Position numbers and translations under genes: made by a program
Shown here: positions 9,527 to 21,939 of the stretch, piece after piece
How the letters are laid out: every line of letters begins with the position of its first letter
How positions within the stretch are numbered: the stretch's first letter is position 1
The notes under the pieces: model-generated
What the model was told of the DNA's origin: nothing
Databases searched by the model: none
Seen by the model: only the letters and a program-made list of their open reading frames with translations
Origin: Caprimulgus europaeus
Taxonomy: Eukaryota > Chordata > Aves > Caprimulgiformes > Caprimulgidae
Direction of reading: 5' to 3'
DNA length: 64,000 bases
Assembly (NCBI GenBank): GCA_907165065.1
Contig: OU015523.1
Location: 22,285,834-22,349,833, forward strand

Positions 9527-11284
9527 TCTGTTAGCCTGAAATATTTCAGTCTTCCTATACCTTTTGAGAGTATTATTGCTTTTCAGTTATGTATTGACTT
9601 GTTTTTCTTTAAAAAAGGTTTGGTGCACATACAGTTGAATGGTTTTCCATTTAAATATTTTCTGAATAGTATAAATCAACACAACCATAAAATAGTTCCA
9701 GTTCATCAGGAAAAAAAAAAATCAAAATTAGCTTATCAATTGCAGTCACTTAAGCTTAATTCATTCACTGTTTAGCATCTAATCTGATCAATACTTCTTC
9801 AACTAAATCATTGATACTGTCAATAGCAAGAACTGCATCCTTCATTAATGAATTTTCATCCTTTTAAGCGCACACAGGTTGTGCTTATTCAGTACTGGAT
9901 CATAATAAGATTGTGGCTTTATTAATAAAAATGACAATGTTGAAAAGCAAAAGAAAAAAAAAAGAACTTAAAACCTGCAGTAATGATTCCCAGTTCCTGC
10001 AATATTGAGGTAATTTTGTTGGCTCTGTTAGTCCTCTTCTGTGCTTTGAAAGATGTACTCTGCCCCCTGTTGATTATATGGCTAAGAACACTAGTTATTT
10101 TGCTCCAGTAAGAGAAGAGATTTAAGTTAAGTAGTTCTTTGGCACTATAGCAACTCAATTCTGATAAATTAGGTTGATGTAAAGGGTTTCAGTTTACTCA
10201 GTCAACAAAATAGTTGAGAAATACTTTAACAAGATATACTAATGACCAATGAAAATTAATATTGCTTATTATTTCTTCCTCAGTAGTACTCAGCAGCATT
10301 GTGTGCTAAGCAGCGTATATTCCTGCACCCAGCTTTAAGAGTTTACACAGAAGGAATGTGTTTCTTGCAAATTCACACTGTCAGTAACCATGTAAGTGAC
10401 CTTAATTATACTGACAATTTCACAGTCTCTAATATCCTTTATATTGCAACATCCCTGTGAACTAAGGAAACCCTATTGTTCCACACACAGAAGCAGAGAT
10501 ATGGAATGGATCGATTTTGTCAGCTGTGTGCCTACTAAGAGCAGGATGTAGGCTAATCCACTAAACACTGCACAGCTTTACTTTTATTCCAGTACGTGCT
10601 GTTTAAATCACTCTGTTTGCAGCATCAGGATCTTAAACCAACAATGGCTCCTTGACAAGTAAAAAAAAGGAAGAAAATTGGGTATGCACTTCTATATTAT
10701 TTAAAATCAATGATAAAAAAAAGCACTGACTATCTGGTCCTTCAGCTTTCATCAATTGTTTCACTTCCTCAAGGCATCCCAGCTCTAAAATGCCGTGTGG
10801 GATTTCTCAAAAAGATGTGGAGCTCCTGTATCTGGTTCATCAACAGTATTATAGTGGTTTATTTCTGTGAAGTTTAAAATCAGGGTAAGCTTGGAACAAA
10901 CTGGTTGCTTATCCAGACACCTTTGGCCTAGAAACAGTTCAAGAACAAGATTTTCTTGCTATGTTTCCAGCGAAACTGCATGTTGGCCAGGTCAGGAAAC
11001 CTTTTCACAGTATTCCAGATCTCATATTTCTACAGAAAGACTAAAAGAAAACAAAAATAAACTTTTTTGAATTTCCACAAATGTTGTGATATGATTCTTA
11101 TCTTACCTGAAGTAGTTCAAATGTTAAAGGTATAAAGGTGTAGAGGTTCTCAGAGAAAATCAGATTAAATATTTTGACATTAGATGTCTGCACTACAAAC
11201 AGTTCCTGGCATCTTTATGGGTCAGGTACCTATGGAAAATCTGGACAATTTCTGTTCCTTTGAACAGAACTTGCAGAAAGAGGC
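9527..11284. other. AT-rich stretch without a recognisable gene
   Basis: The sequence is single-copy-looking, with short A and T runs (for example around 9708-9720 and 9950-9962). I see no coding or RNA feature I can support. It ends where CR1-like sequence begins. Confidence 0.6.
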
Positions 11285-11978
11285 AACATTGGGCTGGATT
11301 GGTGGGCCAAGGCCAACTGTACGAGATTCAGCAAGGCCAAGTGCCAGGTCCTGCACTTGGGTCACAATAAACTCATGCAAGGCTTGGGGAAGAGTGGCTG
11401 GAAAGCTGCCCAACAGAAAAGGACCTGGAGGTACTGGTTGACAACTGGCTGAATATGAGCCAGCAGTGCGCTCAGGTGGTCAATAGCATCCTGGCTTGTA
11501 TCAGAAATGTCCATCAGGACTAGGGAAGTGATCATCCCCCTGTACTCAGCACTGGTGAAGCTGCACCTTGAGTACTGTGTTCAGTTTTGAGTCCCTCATT
11601 ACAAGAAAGACATCGAGGCACTGGAGCGTGTCCAAAGAAGGGCAACAAAGCTGGTGAAGGGTCTAGAGCACAAGTCTTATGAGGAGCGGCTGAAGGAACT
11701 GGGGTTGTTTATCCTAGAGAAAGGGCAGACCTTATTGCTCTTTACAACTAACTGAGAGGAGGTTGCAGCGAGGGAGGTGTTGGTCTCTTTTCCCAAGTAA
11801 CAAGTGATAGTGTCACCAAAATTGGGAATAAACTACTTAACACCCATGCAGTCTTAAGAAGCAGGCATTCTTTATTACGGTACCAGATGCATGGGGAATT
11901 GTTCCACCTATTATACATGCTCTACAGCACACAAGTAAAGTTTATATTACACAAACCCATACATATTCATTATATTTA

Positions 11979-12964
11979 TGTGTTGGGGGGGGGGGGGGGA
12001 AGGGGGGTGCTGTTTTTTTGGTAATGGGGGAAGGGGTCACCTTGTGAGAGCTAAAATCTCCCCTGGCTCCAAGGCGGAGACCCCTCAGCCCAGGCTGAGC
12101 CAATGAGCACTAGAGAAATGCCTCTGTGAATCAATATTTGTGAGGGGAAGGACAGTCCTTAAAAGAAGTAGGTGGGGGTGAACCTGGAGGAGAGGCCATT
12201 GACCTGAACAGAAGACGACCATTGGCCTAAACAAAGGACAGACAGAAACAGAGAGAGCTTCATTGACAGAGGAAAGAGGAGGAGAGGGAAAGACAGAGAC
12301 CCACACCCAGTTCTACCATATGGAGTAGGAGAAGACAAAGTCCCCTGCAGCCCATGGAGTTTCAACAGCGGAGCAGAGACCCACTTGTAGGCCATGGAGG
12401 ACTCCATGCTGGAGCAGAGAAGTCGAGCCTGAGGGCAAGTGTGACTGGAATTGTGACCCCGAGCCAGAATAGGGGTGGACCCCCAGAGTGGGGGGTGAGT
12501 CTGCAGCCCATGGATGTCCCCATGCTGAAGCTGGGAGCTGGGCCCAAAGAGGTCTGTGACTCCATGGGAAGCTTGCTTTGGAACATCTTGTTCCTGGACT
12601 TTTATGTCGGGAAGAGTGGCAGAGGTGAACTGACTGAACCCCCATTCCCTGCCCCCTGTGCCACTGGGGGAGAAGATAGAGAAATTTGGAACAAAGTAAT
12701 TTGAGCCTGGGAAGAAGGGATGGGTGAGGGAAGGTGTTGTAAGATGTGGTTGCTATGTCTACTTAGATGACTTGCAGTGAATTAAATTGATTTTTCTTCC
12801 CCAAGTTTGAGTCTGTTTTGCCTATGATCATAACTGGTGAGTGAGCCGTCCCTGTCCTTCATTCCTATTGCTGTGCCCACTTTGTTATGTCTCCCATCCC
12901 ATCTCATTGGGTGGGTAGAATGAATGCAGGACTGCATAGTCCCACTGTGGGTCAAACCTCCCCA
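11979..12964 (+). mobile_element. ERVL-type solo LTR nested in the class I LTR
   Basis: It starts TGTGTTGGG followed by a G run, carries the family blocks GGCTCCAAGGCGGA, GGCTGAGCC and GCCTCTGTGA, a degenerate minisatellite (CATGCTGGAGCAGAG and relatives), GAATTAAATTGATTTTTC and GAGTCTGTTTTGCCTATG, and ends GGGTCAAACCTCCCCA. It is more diverged than the copy at 7855-8948. Flanks ATTTA (11974-11978) and TTTTA (12965-12969) match in 4 of 5 positions. Confidence 0.8.
11985..11999 (+). repeat. G15 homopolymer followed by a second G run
   Basis: Fifteen consecutive G, two A and six G sit near the 5' end of the ERVL LTR. It is a potential quadruplex-forming tract and a likely slippage or assembly-error site. 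Confidence 0.85.
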
Positions 12965-13894
12965 TTTTACCAGAATAATCATGCATATTCAAAGCAATTC
13001 TCAGAAATCATTATCGTAAAACCTGGCCTTGCCGCACATGCTCATTAAGCCTTCGAAGGTTGTTTTTGCAAGCACTATGGACCACCGACCCAAAAGAGAA
13101 GAGCCTCTAATGACCTTGTCGCAAGGACTTGGCTCAGCAAGTTCCCCTGTCACATCCCAGTAATCAGTAAAACAAAGAGTCTTAAAGCTTCTGTAAACAT
13201 TAAGGTAAAAAATTTCAATCTCTAAAACAATCTAACAAAGATACACTGTTCTTAACTCTAATACTGAGTTAATGATTAGAACAGGCCTGGGACTTTGCAG
13301 AGATTATTTAGCAGCTTCAATATTTTTCTCTTGATTACCATTTTACATATGGTTTTATTCTATTTTAAGTTTAAAATTTAAACTTCTACCTTAACAATGG
13401 GACAAGAGGAAACAGCCTCCAATTGTGCCAAGGGAGGTTTAGATTGGATATTAGGAAAAAAATACTGAAAGGCTTGTCAAGCATTGGAACAGGCTGCCCA
13501 GGGAAGTGGTTGAGTCACCATCCCTGGAGGTATGTAAAAGATGTGTAGGTGTGGTGCTTAGGGACATGGTTTCGATGTGGACTTGGCAGTGTCAGTGTTG
13601 GAATCTATGACCTTAGAGGTCTTTTCAAACTGAAATGATTCTGTGGTTTTATTATTCTATCATTTAAATAATGCAGTTTAGTCAATCAGAGGTGTGAAAT
13701 GAAATGCATAGCTTTCATTTTGTTATCAATGATATCAAGACATCTTGAATGTTTCAGAGATAGGAACACTGTTAAAACAAAGTTTTAAGGTTGGTGGTTG
13801 TGGTGGGGTTTTTTTTTGTTTTCTTATTTGGTTTATAAATGAACTCACTTACTGCATAAATATGTTGTTGTTATGCACAACATGTTAACACCCA

Positions 13895-14165
13895 TGTCAG
13901 TCACGGACAGTCACGGCAGAGCAGAGAGCCCTTTCCAAGATTAGATTTGTTCTGCACAGAAAACTTCCATGTGAAAATCTGCCCACGGGAGGGCAGCAGG
14001 GCCGCGCCTGTGGCTGCCGCAGCGGAGGGAAAAGGCCTCTGCTCGCCGGCCCGTGGAAGGTTTGAGCCCGCACCCTTCGGCGAATCCTGTGGCTGTGTGT
14101 AACCCTTGTGCGCAGACCGACAGGCCCGTGTGTGACTGATGCAAAGCATGTGGTCGATTTAGGTC
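13895..14165. other. small CpG-rich patch
   Basis: About 16 CpG dinucleotides occur in roughly 270 bp, including clusters such as GGGCCGCGCC and CTCGCCGGCCCG, whereas flanking DNA has almost none. Overlapping minus-strand frames run through it, but no protein motif is visible. It could be a small CpG-island promoter, a GC-rich retrocopy or repeat fragment, or a GC-rich conserved element. Confidence 0.5.
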
Positions 14166-14875
14166 GATTTACATTCATAAATCAAACATGTTCATATAAA
14201 GGGTTTCTCACATGGAAAACTGCAAAATCTGCAAAATCTGCTGTCTAGGTCATTTTAAAAAGAGACCTTCAGGGGAAACTCTTCCCATGTGGCTCTAAGA
14301 TCGTTACAATTAAAAAGAATAACAAATATGAAAGCATGTTAAACCTCACACTTCAGCAATTAAACTAATATTGAGTCAGTAGAAACGGTGATGATACACA
14401 TATAAGGTGACAAAATGTACATAAGGTCACAAGTACTGACTTAAAAATGCCTGATACTGGTGACTGTCAGGAGCTGGATTCTTGATCACACAAATTGAGA
14501 TCTGATCCACTGGGGCAAAATCAGCACTCCTGGTCCCAGGCCCATTTTATAAAATGATTTACAGTGTTGCTGGAGCTTACAGAAGTGTAACTGTCTATAG
14601 GAATTGGCTTGAGACAACCTGGTTGTTTCTAGCCAGTGTTACACCCATGCCAGTTAAAGGAAGGACTTCCTCAGAGTATGGGTCATGTTCCAGGGTGCTG
14701 GGATTGTTTCTGCCTGGACAGGAGTGACAAAAAAAAAGAGTGGCTGTGGGGTTTTTCTTTCCTCTCTTTGCATTCACTTCGTCCTCTTTGAACTACCAGT
14801 CATCTGCACTAGAGCTTTAGCAGAAAAGTGCTGCTGGGCTTTGGGACAAAAATAATATTTGTAAAATGACCCACA

Positions 14876-14914
14876 GCTCCTCCCCCTCTCCTCCCCCACC
14901 CCCCCCTCTTTTTT
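14876..14914. repeat. C/T pyrimidine tract
   Basis: CTCC and CCCC runs merge into CTCTTTTTT, read directly. On the minus strand it is a purine tract. Confidence 0.8.
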
Positions 14915-17900
14915 AAAGTATACATACACTGGACAATATTTCATGTTATTGTCACATTTAATATGTTTACCAGGAAAAAAATCCTGAGCTTTTCCAGCAA
15001 GTACATTTCACATGCCTTCGTTTATCTAATAGTTTTCCCGGCTGCTCCCTCCTCAGTCTCTGATGCTGGAAATCAGCTACAGATCCTGACCATAGTCCAT
15101 CACGTGAACTTCTCATTAGCGTTAACATACCTAAATAAAACAATTTTAGATGCTTAGCTTGCACAGCTTTCACAAATAGAAATTAAGTACCTAAATGCCT
15201 TTGAGTATATGGCTTTTAAGGTACATCTGCAGAGAATTTAAGAGCCATGCACAGATCATCAAACTGGTAATGATCAAGCTAATCTTGAAACAGGAAACAA
15301 TCTAGCTGAGATCATTAGACTTATTGCTTACCCTAATGAATGCAATTAAATAGCTTGCAAACCAGCCACATATATCTGGCTGGCTTTGTGCAGGACACAC
15401 CCTGTGGAAATACCATTGCAGGTAGATGCCTCCTCAGAGACTTCATCTCTGCTTTCCATTGCATTATGTAAATGAACCTTTGGTTCCAAATTTAAGGCTC
15501 CTGGTTTTAACCTTGTTGATTTACAGTTGAACTCTCAGTTATGATGAAGACTTCTGTCATTACAGCGTTATTCTCTTTCTTTTATTATAAAACAGCCTTT
15601 CTAGGTAGATGAAGTGGAAATAATTTAATGAAATCAGTTAGTTGAGGCATGGCTAAAAGGGAGAAGAACTACTTCCTAATCCTAAACTCCTGCCCTCCTC
15701 CAGGCTTTGTTCTCGGTCATCTTCATCCAATGTATAAATGGGCGGTTATGGGGAAGATAGAGCCAGTGTCCTCTCAGAAGTGCACACTGAAAGAAGAGAT
15801 GATGGGCACAAGATGCAACAGGAGAAATTCTAAAGGACACAAGGAGTGTAGCAAGCAGGAGAAGGTTGTCTACAACAGACATGGGAGGACAAATTATATC
15901 TAGTTTAGTCTAAAGTTCTAGCATAACAGGCAGGCATCATGCAGGCTGATGAAACCTCAGGGTATACTAAACTTACTCAAGTATTTTGAGAAAATTTGAA
16001 TCATGAGAGTAAGTTTATAATATATCAGAGTTTCATATCATATATTGAGGTGGTTTTAATCCAGAAAAAAGAATTTTTAAGTGGGAGATATTGTATTGTT
16101 GAGCTACACCCTGCACATAGCCTTTTTCTTGGCTGCTGCTTTATTGACTGCACACACACTTAAGGCAGCTTTTCCCAGTTGAAGAATCTACAGAAGCTGT
16201 GGTTAGAAAACTGATAACACCTTGTAATAGACACCTTTGAGATCTATGTTCCTACTTAAAGTAGGAGTGGCTAAAATTTGGTTTTGTACCTAGAACTTAT
16301 ATTTTACTGTGTTTCTACACAGGCACTGTATGTACTAATTGATTACTAAGTGGACAGACCCTCTGAATCTCAGCTCTCCCAAACAGATTTATTTATGCTT
16401 ATGCTCATCCTTAAAGCTGATCTTTTAAAATTAGTATTTTTGGTGCTTTGTTAAGAGTAGACAACATAAACAAGAATGAAAATGACAGGAAACATATTTA
16501 AGGGAGATACATTTCATAGATGGTGCTGGGGAGAGCTAACATTAAAATGATCTGTGATTAGGAGTCTTGCTATGTGAAAGAATATTTGAGAGAGACAACC
16601 ATGGAAAATAAATGTTATTGAACTGCTATATAGTCTTCAGGTTTTTTTCACCCTTGCTCTGTTGTTTTTGTTTTTGTTTTTTTAATACCAAAGACTAATT
16701 TACTGTACTTGTTGACAAATTCTTATTCTCTGATGATTGGAAAAGTAATATCTTAAAAGCCATTTAATATCTGAGTTAATGCAAGTTTAGGAAACTGCAT
16801 CTAGAGCTATATAAGCTTATTTGTGTTTTATATAAATAGATAGCACTCTTAAAATAAATAGTAGGTGGGTCCTTGAAAATCACTGTCTGTCCATTAACAG
16901 TATAAGGGATTCAGGGGAAGGAAAGGCCAAAAAATTATTTGGCTAGGCCCATGCTTGTCGACGTCTGAGGTAACTCAGCAGCAAGACAAAAGGAACTGCA
17001 AAGGAAGCATGAGGCACCTCCCTACCCATCCACTTGCCAGAGGATGGGTGCTGTGCTGAGGTGCTAATTGACTGCGAGTCACCTGCCTGACATGTAGGCA
17101 CTAGAAAGGGAGAGATGTGCTATAAAGATGGGATTCTGTAGACATGGATAATTTGGGTGTCATTCAACTATCTTATTATTGTATGGATTATGAGGGAGAA
17201 TCGTCATTTACAATCTGAGGAAAAAATCCTCTCACATCTGCTAGGTATTTGTTATAGGAATGAGAAAAGACAAATCTTTCCATAGCAAGAGCATGAAATT
17301 GCTTTTCCAGATTCCCTCTAGCTTTAAAAATAGCTTTGTGCTAGAAACACCATCACGTCAGACGTGGCATCAGCAAAATTCTTTAAGAAAGGAAGGAAGA
17401 TTTGGCCAAAAAAGGGTCACTTTTACCCCAAAGCACATTTTGTATTATTCTTTCTACTTTTAATCAATAGAAAATAAGAAAAGGATAATCTTTTTCTATG
17501 AGATAAAGATAAATAAAGAGAAGTCAGCCTACTCAGAATCCTAAAAGGAACAGTAAGATATTTTAAAAATGAAAATCCTTTTAATATTCAGTATTCATCA
17601 AGTGAATACTACGTGATATTTTTAAATATGCTCATATTACTCATGCCAGATTATAGAAAACACTTGTCCTTCAGAACAGTGCACAGATATTTCAAAATAT
17701 TAAGTTGTCAGCTATTTAAATAATTCTCCAAAAACACACACCCTGGGAAAAAATTACCATTGTGAGATATGATGCATAATCTGCTACATGTCTTTTTGGT
17801 CAGGACCAGTGTACCTATATGCAATTCATATTATTATTTTTTTGCAAGTATTTTTGTGTACTATGCTTTTATTGCCACAGGATTGTTTTTATGATTGCTT

Positions 17901-17982
17901 TGCAGCATGATTTTCACAGTCTAATTCAGGTTTAAGATTTATCAGAAAACATTTTGAGATTCTGGGTTAGACCTTCAAATAA

Positions 17983-18650
17983 TGGAATCATAGAACAGCT
18001 CATGTTGGAAGGGACCTTGAAAGATCCTCTGGTCCAACCTCTCATGGGAAAGGCAGCCTAAATGAGATTATCTGGCACTCTGTCCAGTGATATAATGAAA
18101 ACATCCAGTGATGGGGACATCCCTGGGGAGTTTGTTTCAGTGACTGACTGTCCTCACTGTAAAAAAATTCCTTATATCGAGATATAAGAACCTCTCCTGG
18201 TGCAATTTGTACCTGTTGCCCTTCATCTTCTCCATGTAGCTTCTTGTGAAGAGGGAGTCTCTGTTCTCTTTGTAGCCACTAGAATACTGTGATCAGGTCT
18301 TCCAGAGCCTTCTCTTTGGGGTGAAAAAACCTAGTGCCTTCAGTCTTTCCTCATGATACAACTCTTTGTTCATCTTCATGATTCTCCTTTGGACCCTCTC
18401 CAGACTGTTCATGTCTTATTTGAATTGTGGGGACCAGAACTGGACACAGTACTCCAGATGTGACCTGACAAGTGCTGAGTAGAGGAGGACGATCACATTT
18501 CTATCTCTGCTAGTCATGGCCCTGCAGATGCAGCTCAGGATCCGATTTGCCTTTGTTGCTGCAGTGGTGCACTGCTGACTCATCTTCAGCTTGTTGTCCA
18601 CCAGCACCCCTGGGTCCTTTTCAGCAAGGCTGCTCCCCAGCCACACAGAT
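17983..18650 (-). mobile_element. CR1 LINE 3' portion (minus strand)
   Basis: On the plus strand it begins GAATCATAGAACAGC...TTGGAAGGGACCTTGAAAGATC, the inverted 3' end of CR1. The minus frame at 18416-18676 encodes the end of the CR1 reverse-transcriptase protein (AEKDPGVLVDNKLKMSQQC, then LYSALVRSHLEYCVQFW). It is 5' truncated at about 18650, the usual state of CR1 copies. The 3' region contains indels. It differs in subfamily from the copies at 40.36 and 46.95 kb. Confidence 0.9.
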
Positions 18651-21138
18651 ATTATCATAATATGGAGTTCATTCAAACCAGTGGACTTGCACTAATTCTC
18701 AAAGATAGCCTACCAAGATGACAAAGATTCATTTTTTTTGGTATTCATTTTTATAGTAGAAGCACATTGACAAATAGTAATCATTCAGCCAACCCTTACC
18801 AACTAATGTTAATTACATTTAAGATCAAGTATCATGAACAATTCCTTTATTTTAATTATAACTTTAATGGAAAAAAATCACTGGTGATTTTATTGCCTTT
18901 ATTATTTACTTTAAGTAACTCACTTTGATATACATTACAGCCATCTGTTTCATTTATTAATTTCCCCATACTCCTTTCCATTATGCCTTTTTAACAGTAT
19001 TTGGTTATCAGTTTTAATCACTCACCATTAATGCAATCAAAGAGAGTAAGTACCACAAAAAGACTGAGTTACAACATCTAACCTGTTCTGATGTCCTCGA
19101 AAAAAACCATGGTTGTAAGACAATATTTGACTGGCCTTTAAAAGGCCTGGGAAATAATCTGCCTTGGATGAGGGCATCCAAATAAGTGAGCCTTTCTTTT
19201 CTCCTCAACCTAGCTGTCTAACTCGGGTTAAACAGACAGGCATGCCTCCAGTTGCAACCCACAGTCCTGCACCTTTGGCTTAGGCAGGTCTCTTTTTCCA
19301 TCTCTTCAAAATACAAAAAAGAGGCCCTTGCTTTTAAATACGTCTTGGTAGTTGTCATTCTCTTTATACAGCATCCTCCTGTGTATAGCACTGACACAGA
19401 CTCGATCCAATTTTCAACACTGTCCCACTTCCCCAGGCCCCTATCCACCTGGTGTACCTGTATCCACCAGTGCACCTTAGAGAGCACATAAATGACACAG
19501 GTTTTGATGGCCTCATTACTTCTGAGAATTTGTTTCAAGTGTGGATCATGACTGGCATATTGGGGAAAATCTCAGATGACCAGTTAGAAAAGCTGGAAAC
19601 TGTTGTTTGTGACCAGGATGGCACACAAAAACAAAATTACAAACTTGGGGTTTGTCTTGATGCCTGCTTTGAAGACAAGTATCTCTGAATTTCCATAAAG
19701 ACTACAAATCTCTTTTGCACAGAACTGGCCTGCACTGCTATTGCTCATTTTCTTCCTTTGGAATGTGTCCTTAAATTTTTAGTTACTTGATGTCAGACTT
19801 CCTTTCAGAGGATCAGAAATTTTTAGATATATCATATTTTCTTTAAATTTTGACCTCTTGTTGAGATCTATTTTTTTAAAAAATAAAGAATACAAAGAAC
19901 AGAATTAAGATATTTAATCCAAACCTTTGTCAAAATTTGCTAACTGTATAGACTATTAATTTTAAATTGCAGGGAAATTGACTGCAGCAGGTTTCCATGA
20001 GAGAGGTTTTCAGGTTATAAATTACTTGATTCTTGAGAAGTACAAATATTCTACAAGAGCAACGTTGATATTTTTTTTACGCTTGTAATATAAAACACTA
20101 TTTTTCAGCCCCCTTTAATTCTTAGTTAAACAATGAGGGTTACACATATAGTTCTTTAGCCTTACACTATTTCAGTTGGAGTCACTATGAGAAAAAGGAG
20201 ATATTTTCTTGCTGAGAAGTAAGAATTATCTAACAGTTTCATTTCAGCACATGTGCCTGGAGAGATACACATTATTTTCATACTCTTTTCAGTTATATTG
20301 AATAGGTAAAAATTATAACCAGGTGGAAATTACTGTCCTGCTCCCATCTGGAAAGCATAAGATGTGATTTAATTTAAGAAACTTACTGATACTACTTTTA
20401 TTCTTTACTTCCTTCCTGCCACCCTGGTTACGCTGACTATTACAATACAGTGTTTTATTGAGCCTGGATTTGAAATTATAGTCATAGCTTAGCAATTCTC
20501 CACAATAAAAAGTAAGATCTGAGATAATGTTTAGAAACCTATTGAAAGCGTGCCATTTATATGACACAAAATGAGCAGCAATGTTCCTGGTTTCCAGGTT
20601 TTCCATTGATAGCTTCATGCAAGCACAGTGACAGGTAACGTGTTGTCTTCTGGTTTTCAGAAATTTTTCAGTATTTCTGCTGAGTGAAGCCATTTAGTTG
20701 CCTTTACAGCGTTACCAGTGATAGAAAGGATCTCTAAAAAGATATTTTAAAGAAATTTCCATGTAATACAAATTCTGTGGTGGGCTAGAACAATGGCCAC
20801 TGCTGAGCTGCAGGGAGAACCTTGCAATAACCTGTTTCAAAGGTGGCGGAGAGCCATAATCTTCACTTTCAGACACATAACACTAAAAATGTTGATGTCT
20901 GCTAGATTCTTTTCTGTAAGAAGACTCTTACATTGCTAGTGTAAACTTTTAAGTGAGCACTACAATCTTTTTTTGGTTCTCTCACTCTTCAGTTAGGTTA
21001 ACAATAAGATAGTAAATAATAGCATAAATATTAAGGACAGGAATGTGATCTTGGTATTTATATAAATTTAAGATGAAACTAAGGAGATTCAACTCAGAGG
21101 TGTTAAGCTGAAGTCACTGTACAACTTCTTAATGAATA
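18651..21138. other. AT-rich stretch; one unexplained open segment
   Basis: There is no identified gene. The plus frame 19395-19688 stays open for 97 codons and reads protein-like (contains GILGKISDDQLEKLETVV), but I recognise no family, and an overlapping minus frame (19218-19538) is open too. The remaining frames, such as the minus one at 20313-20693, show no motif. Confidence 0.45.
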
Positions 21139-21663
21139 TGTCACCAAAATTGCGAATGAACGTCTTAACACCAATGTAGTTGTAAGAAGCAGGCATTTTT
21201 ATTATGGTGCCAGATGCATGGGAGATCACTCCACCTATCATGCATACTGACTTGTCCTTCTACAAAAAGCTTTATACTATCAAAACATGCATATTCATTT
21301 ATTTTCCAATAAATTATTAAGATATTAATCACATTTCCAAGGACTCATTAATACATTTAAATGTCCTTTTCGCATGAGTACTGGTCGTCTTGGGGGTCAT
21401 CTGATGATTGTAGAAACTTTTGTCACTGTGCCCTTTAGTAGATTTTTTCTTCTGTGCATGATTAGTTCATCTCTTGGCCTGTTTACAACACTTCTATGGC
21501 CACAATAATGTTTTTTTCTAGCATCACTACCTTATCAAAGATTCAACACCTCAAGTCTCCTGTTACCCATTTTAGACTATAAACTTGACTAGGCCTAGGT
21601 GCTGTGTAACTAACTTCCAGTGTCACATTGTTTTAAGCAGAAGGGGATGTTCTTTCAGTATCA
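21139..21663 (-). mobile_element. 3' LTR of a class I defective provirus
   Basis: On the plus strand it begins TGTCACCAAAATTGCG and ends AGTATCA. On the sense (minus) strand it starts TGATACTG right after a polypurine tract and ends in the same U5 as the LTR at 11811-13396. The minus-strand AATAAA is at 21198-21203, about 60 nt before the U5 end. Length is 525 bp. Confidence 0.85.
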
Positions 21664-21681
21664 TTCCCCCCCTTTTCTTTT
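21664..21681 (-). other. polypurine tract of the provirus
   Basis: On the minus strand, AAAGAAAAGGGGGGG directly precedes the U3 start TGATACTG. In retroviruses this tract primes plus-strand DNA synthesis. Its position fixes both the orientation of the provirus and the U3 boundary. Confidence 0.8.
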
Positions 21682-21939
21682 GAGAGTTTGTAGCTATTAA
21701 GCTTCAACCCTCATATTAATTTATATTTCCAACAAAGGTTAGAGCAACAATTACAACATTGGATACATATTGCTATGATAAAAATAATTAATAGAAACAA
21801 TCTTTTTAGCCAAATCCAATTTAGTATTCAAGAATTTAGTTTATGCCAAATTCCCTCAAAACCCCTGGAAGTGTCACTTTTAGCACCATATAATACTTCT
21901 TTTTGTTTCCTGATCTCTCCCAAATCCATAGAGATTCTG

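Larger units (their letters stand above)
11811..13396 (-). mobile_element. class I (gammaretrovirus-like) solo LTR, interrupted by an ERVL LTR
   Basis: On the plus strand it begins TGTCACCAAAATTGGGAA and ends TTAACA. On the minus (sense) strand the polyadenylation signal AATAAA lies at 11871-11876, about 60 nt before the U5 end. Flanks ATAG (11807-11810) and ATGG (13397-13400) look like a 4-bp duplication with one change, the length expected for class I elements. About 600 bp is left once the nested ERVL LTR (11979-12964) is removed. It is the same family as the 3' LTR of the defective provirus at 21139. Confidence 0.85.
11285..13660 (+). mobile_element. CR1 LINE 3' portion, split by a nested LTR
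   Basis: CR1 reverse-transcriptase-tail sequence runs from about 11285 to 11810 and resumes at 13397, ending near 13660 in the CR1 type of 3' end (GATTCTGTGG...TATTCTATC). Recognisable blocks are the sequences for [21 protein letters not shown] and MSQQCAQVV (in shifted frames), LEYCVQF, and then GGACAAGAGGAAACAGCCTC and GAACAGGCTGCCCAGGGAAG. Frameshifts and stops make it non-functional. Removing 11811-13396 and one 4-bp duplication restores the continuous CR1 text AAGTGATGGGACAAGAGG, proving the later LTR insertion. The 5' boundary is approximate; the element is 5' truncated, as CR1 copies usually are. Confidence 0.85.
13661..17982. other. AT-rich stretch with a CpG-rich patch and a pyrimidine tract
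   Basis: No gene is recognised. A CpG-dense patch is listed separately (13895-14165). A C/T tract lies at about 14876-14914 (many C runs). The segment around 15180-15400 is AT-rich and non-repetitive, with homeodomain-like TAAT-type sites, and could be a conserved non-coding element, which is an unproven guess. Confidence 0.5.

Noticed and set aside
12313-12704. Long frames on both strands in the nested LTR
   Set aside because: Same explanation: repeat units of the ERVL LTR.
20313-20693. 126-codon minus-strand frame
   Set aside because: No domain, low-complexity basic composition, no splice or start context. Treated as chance.
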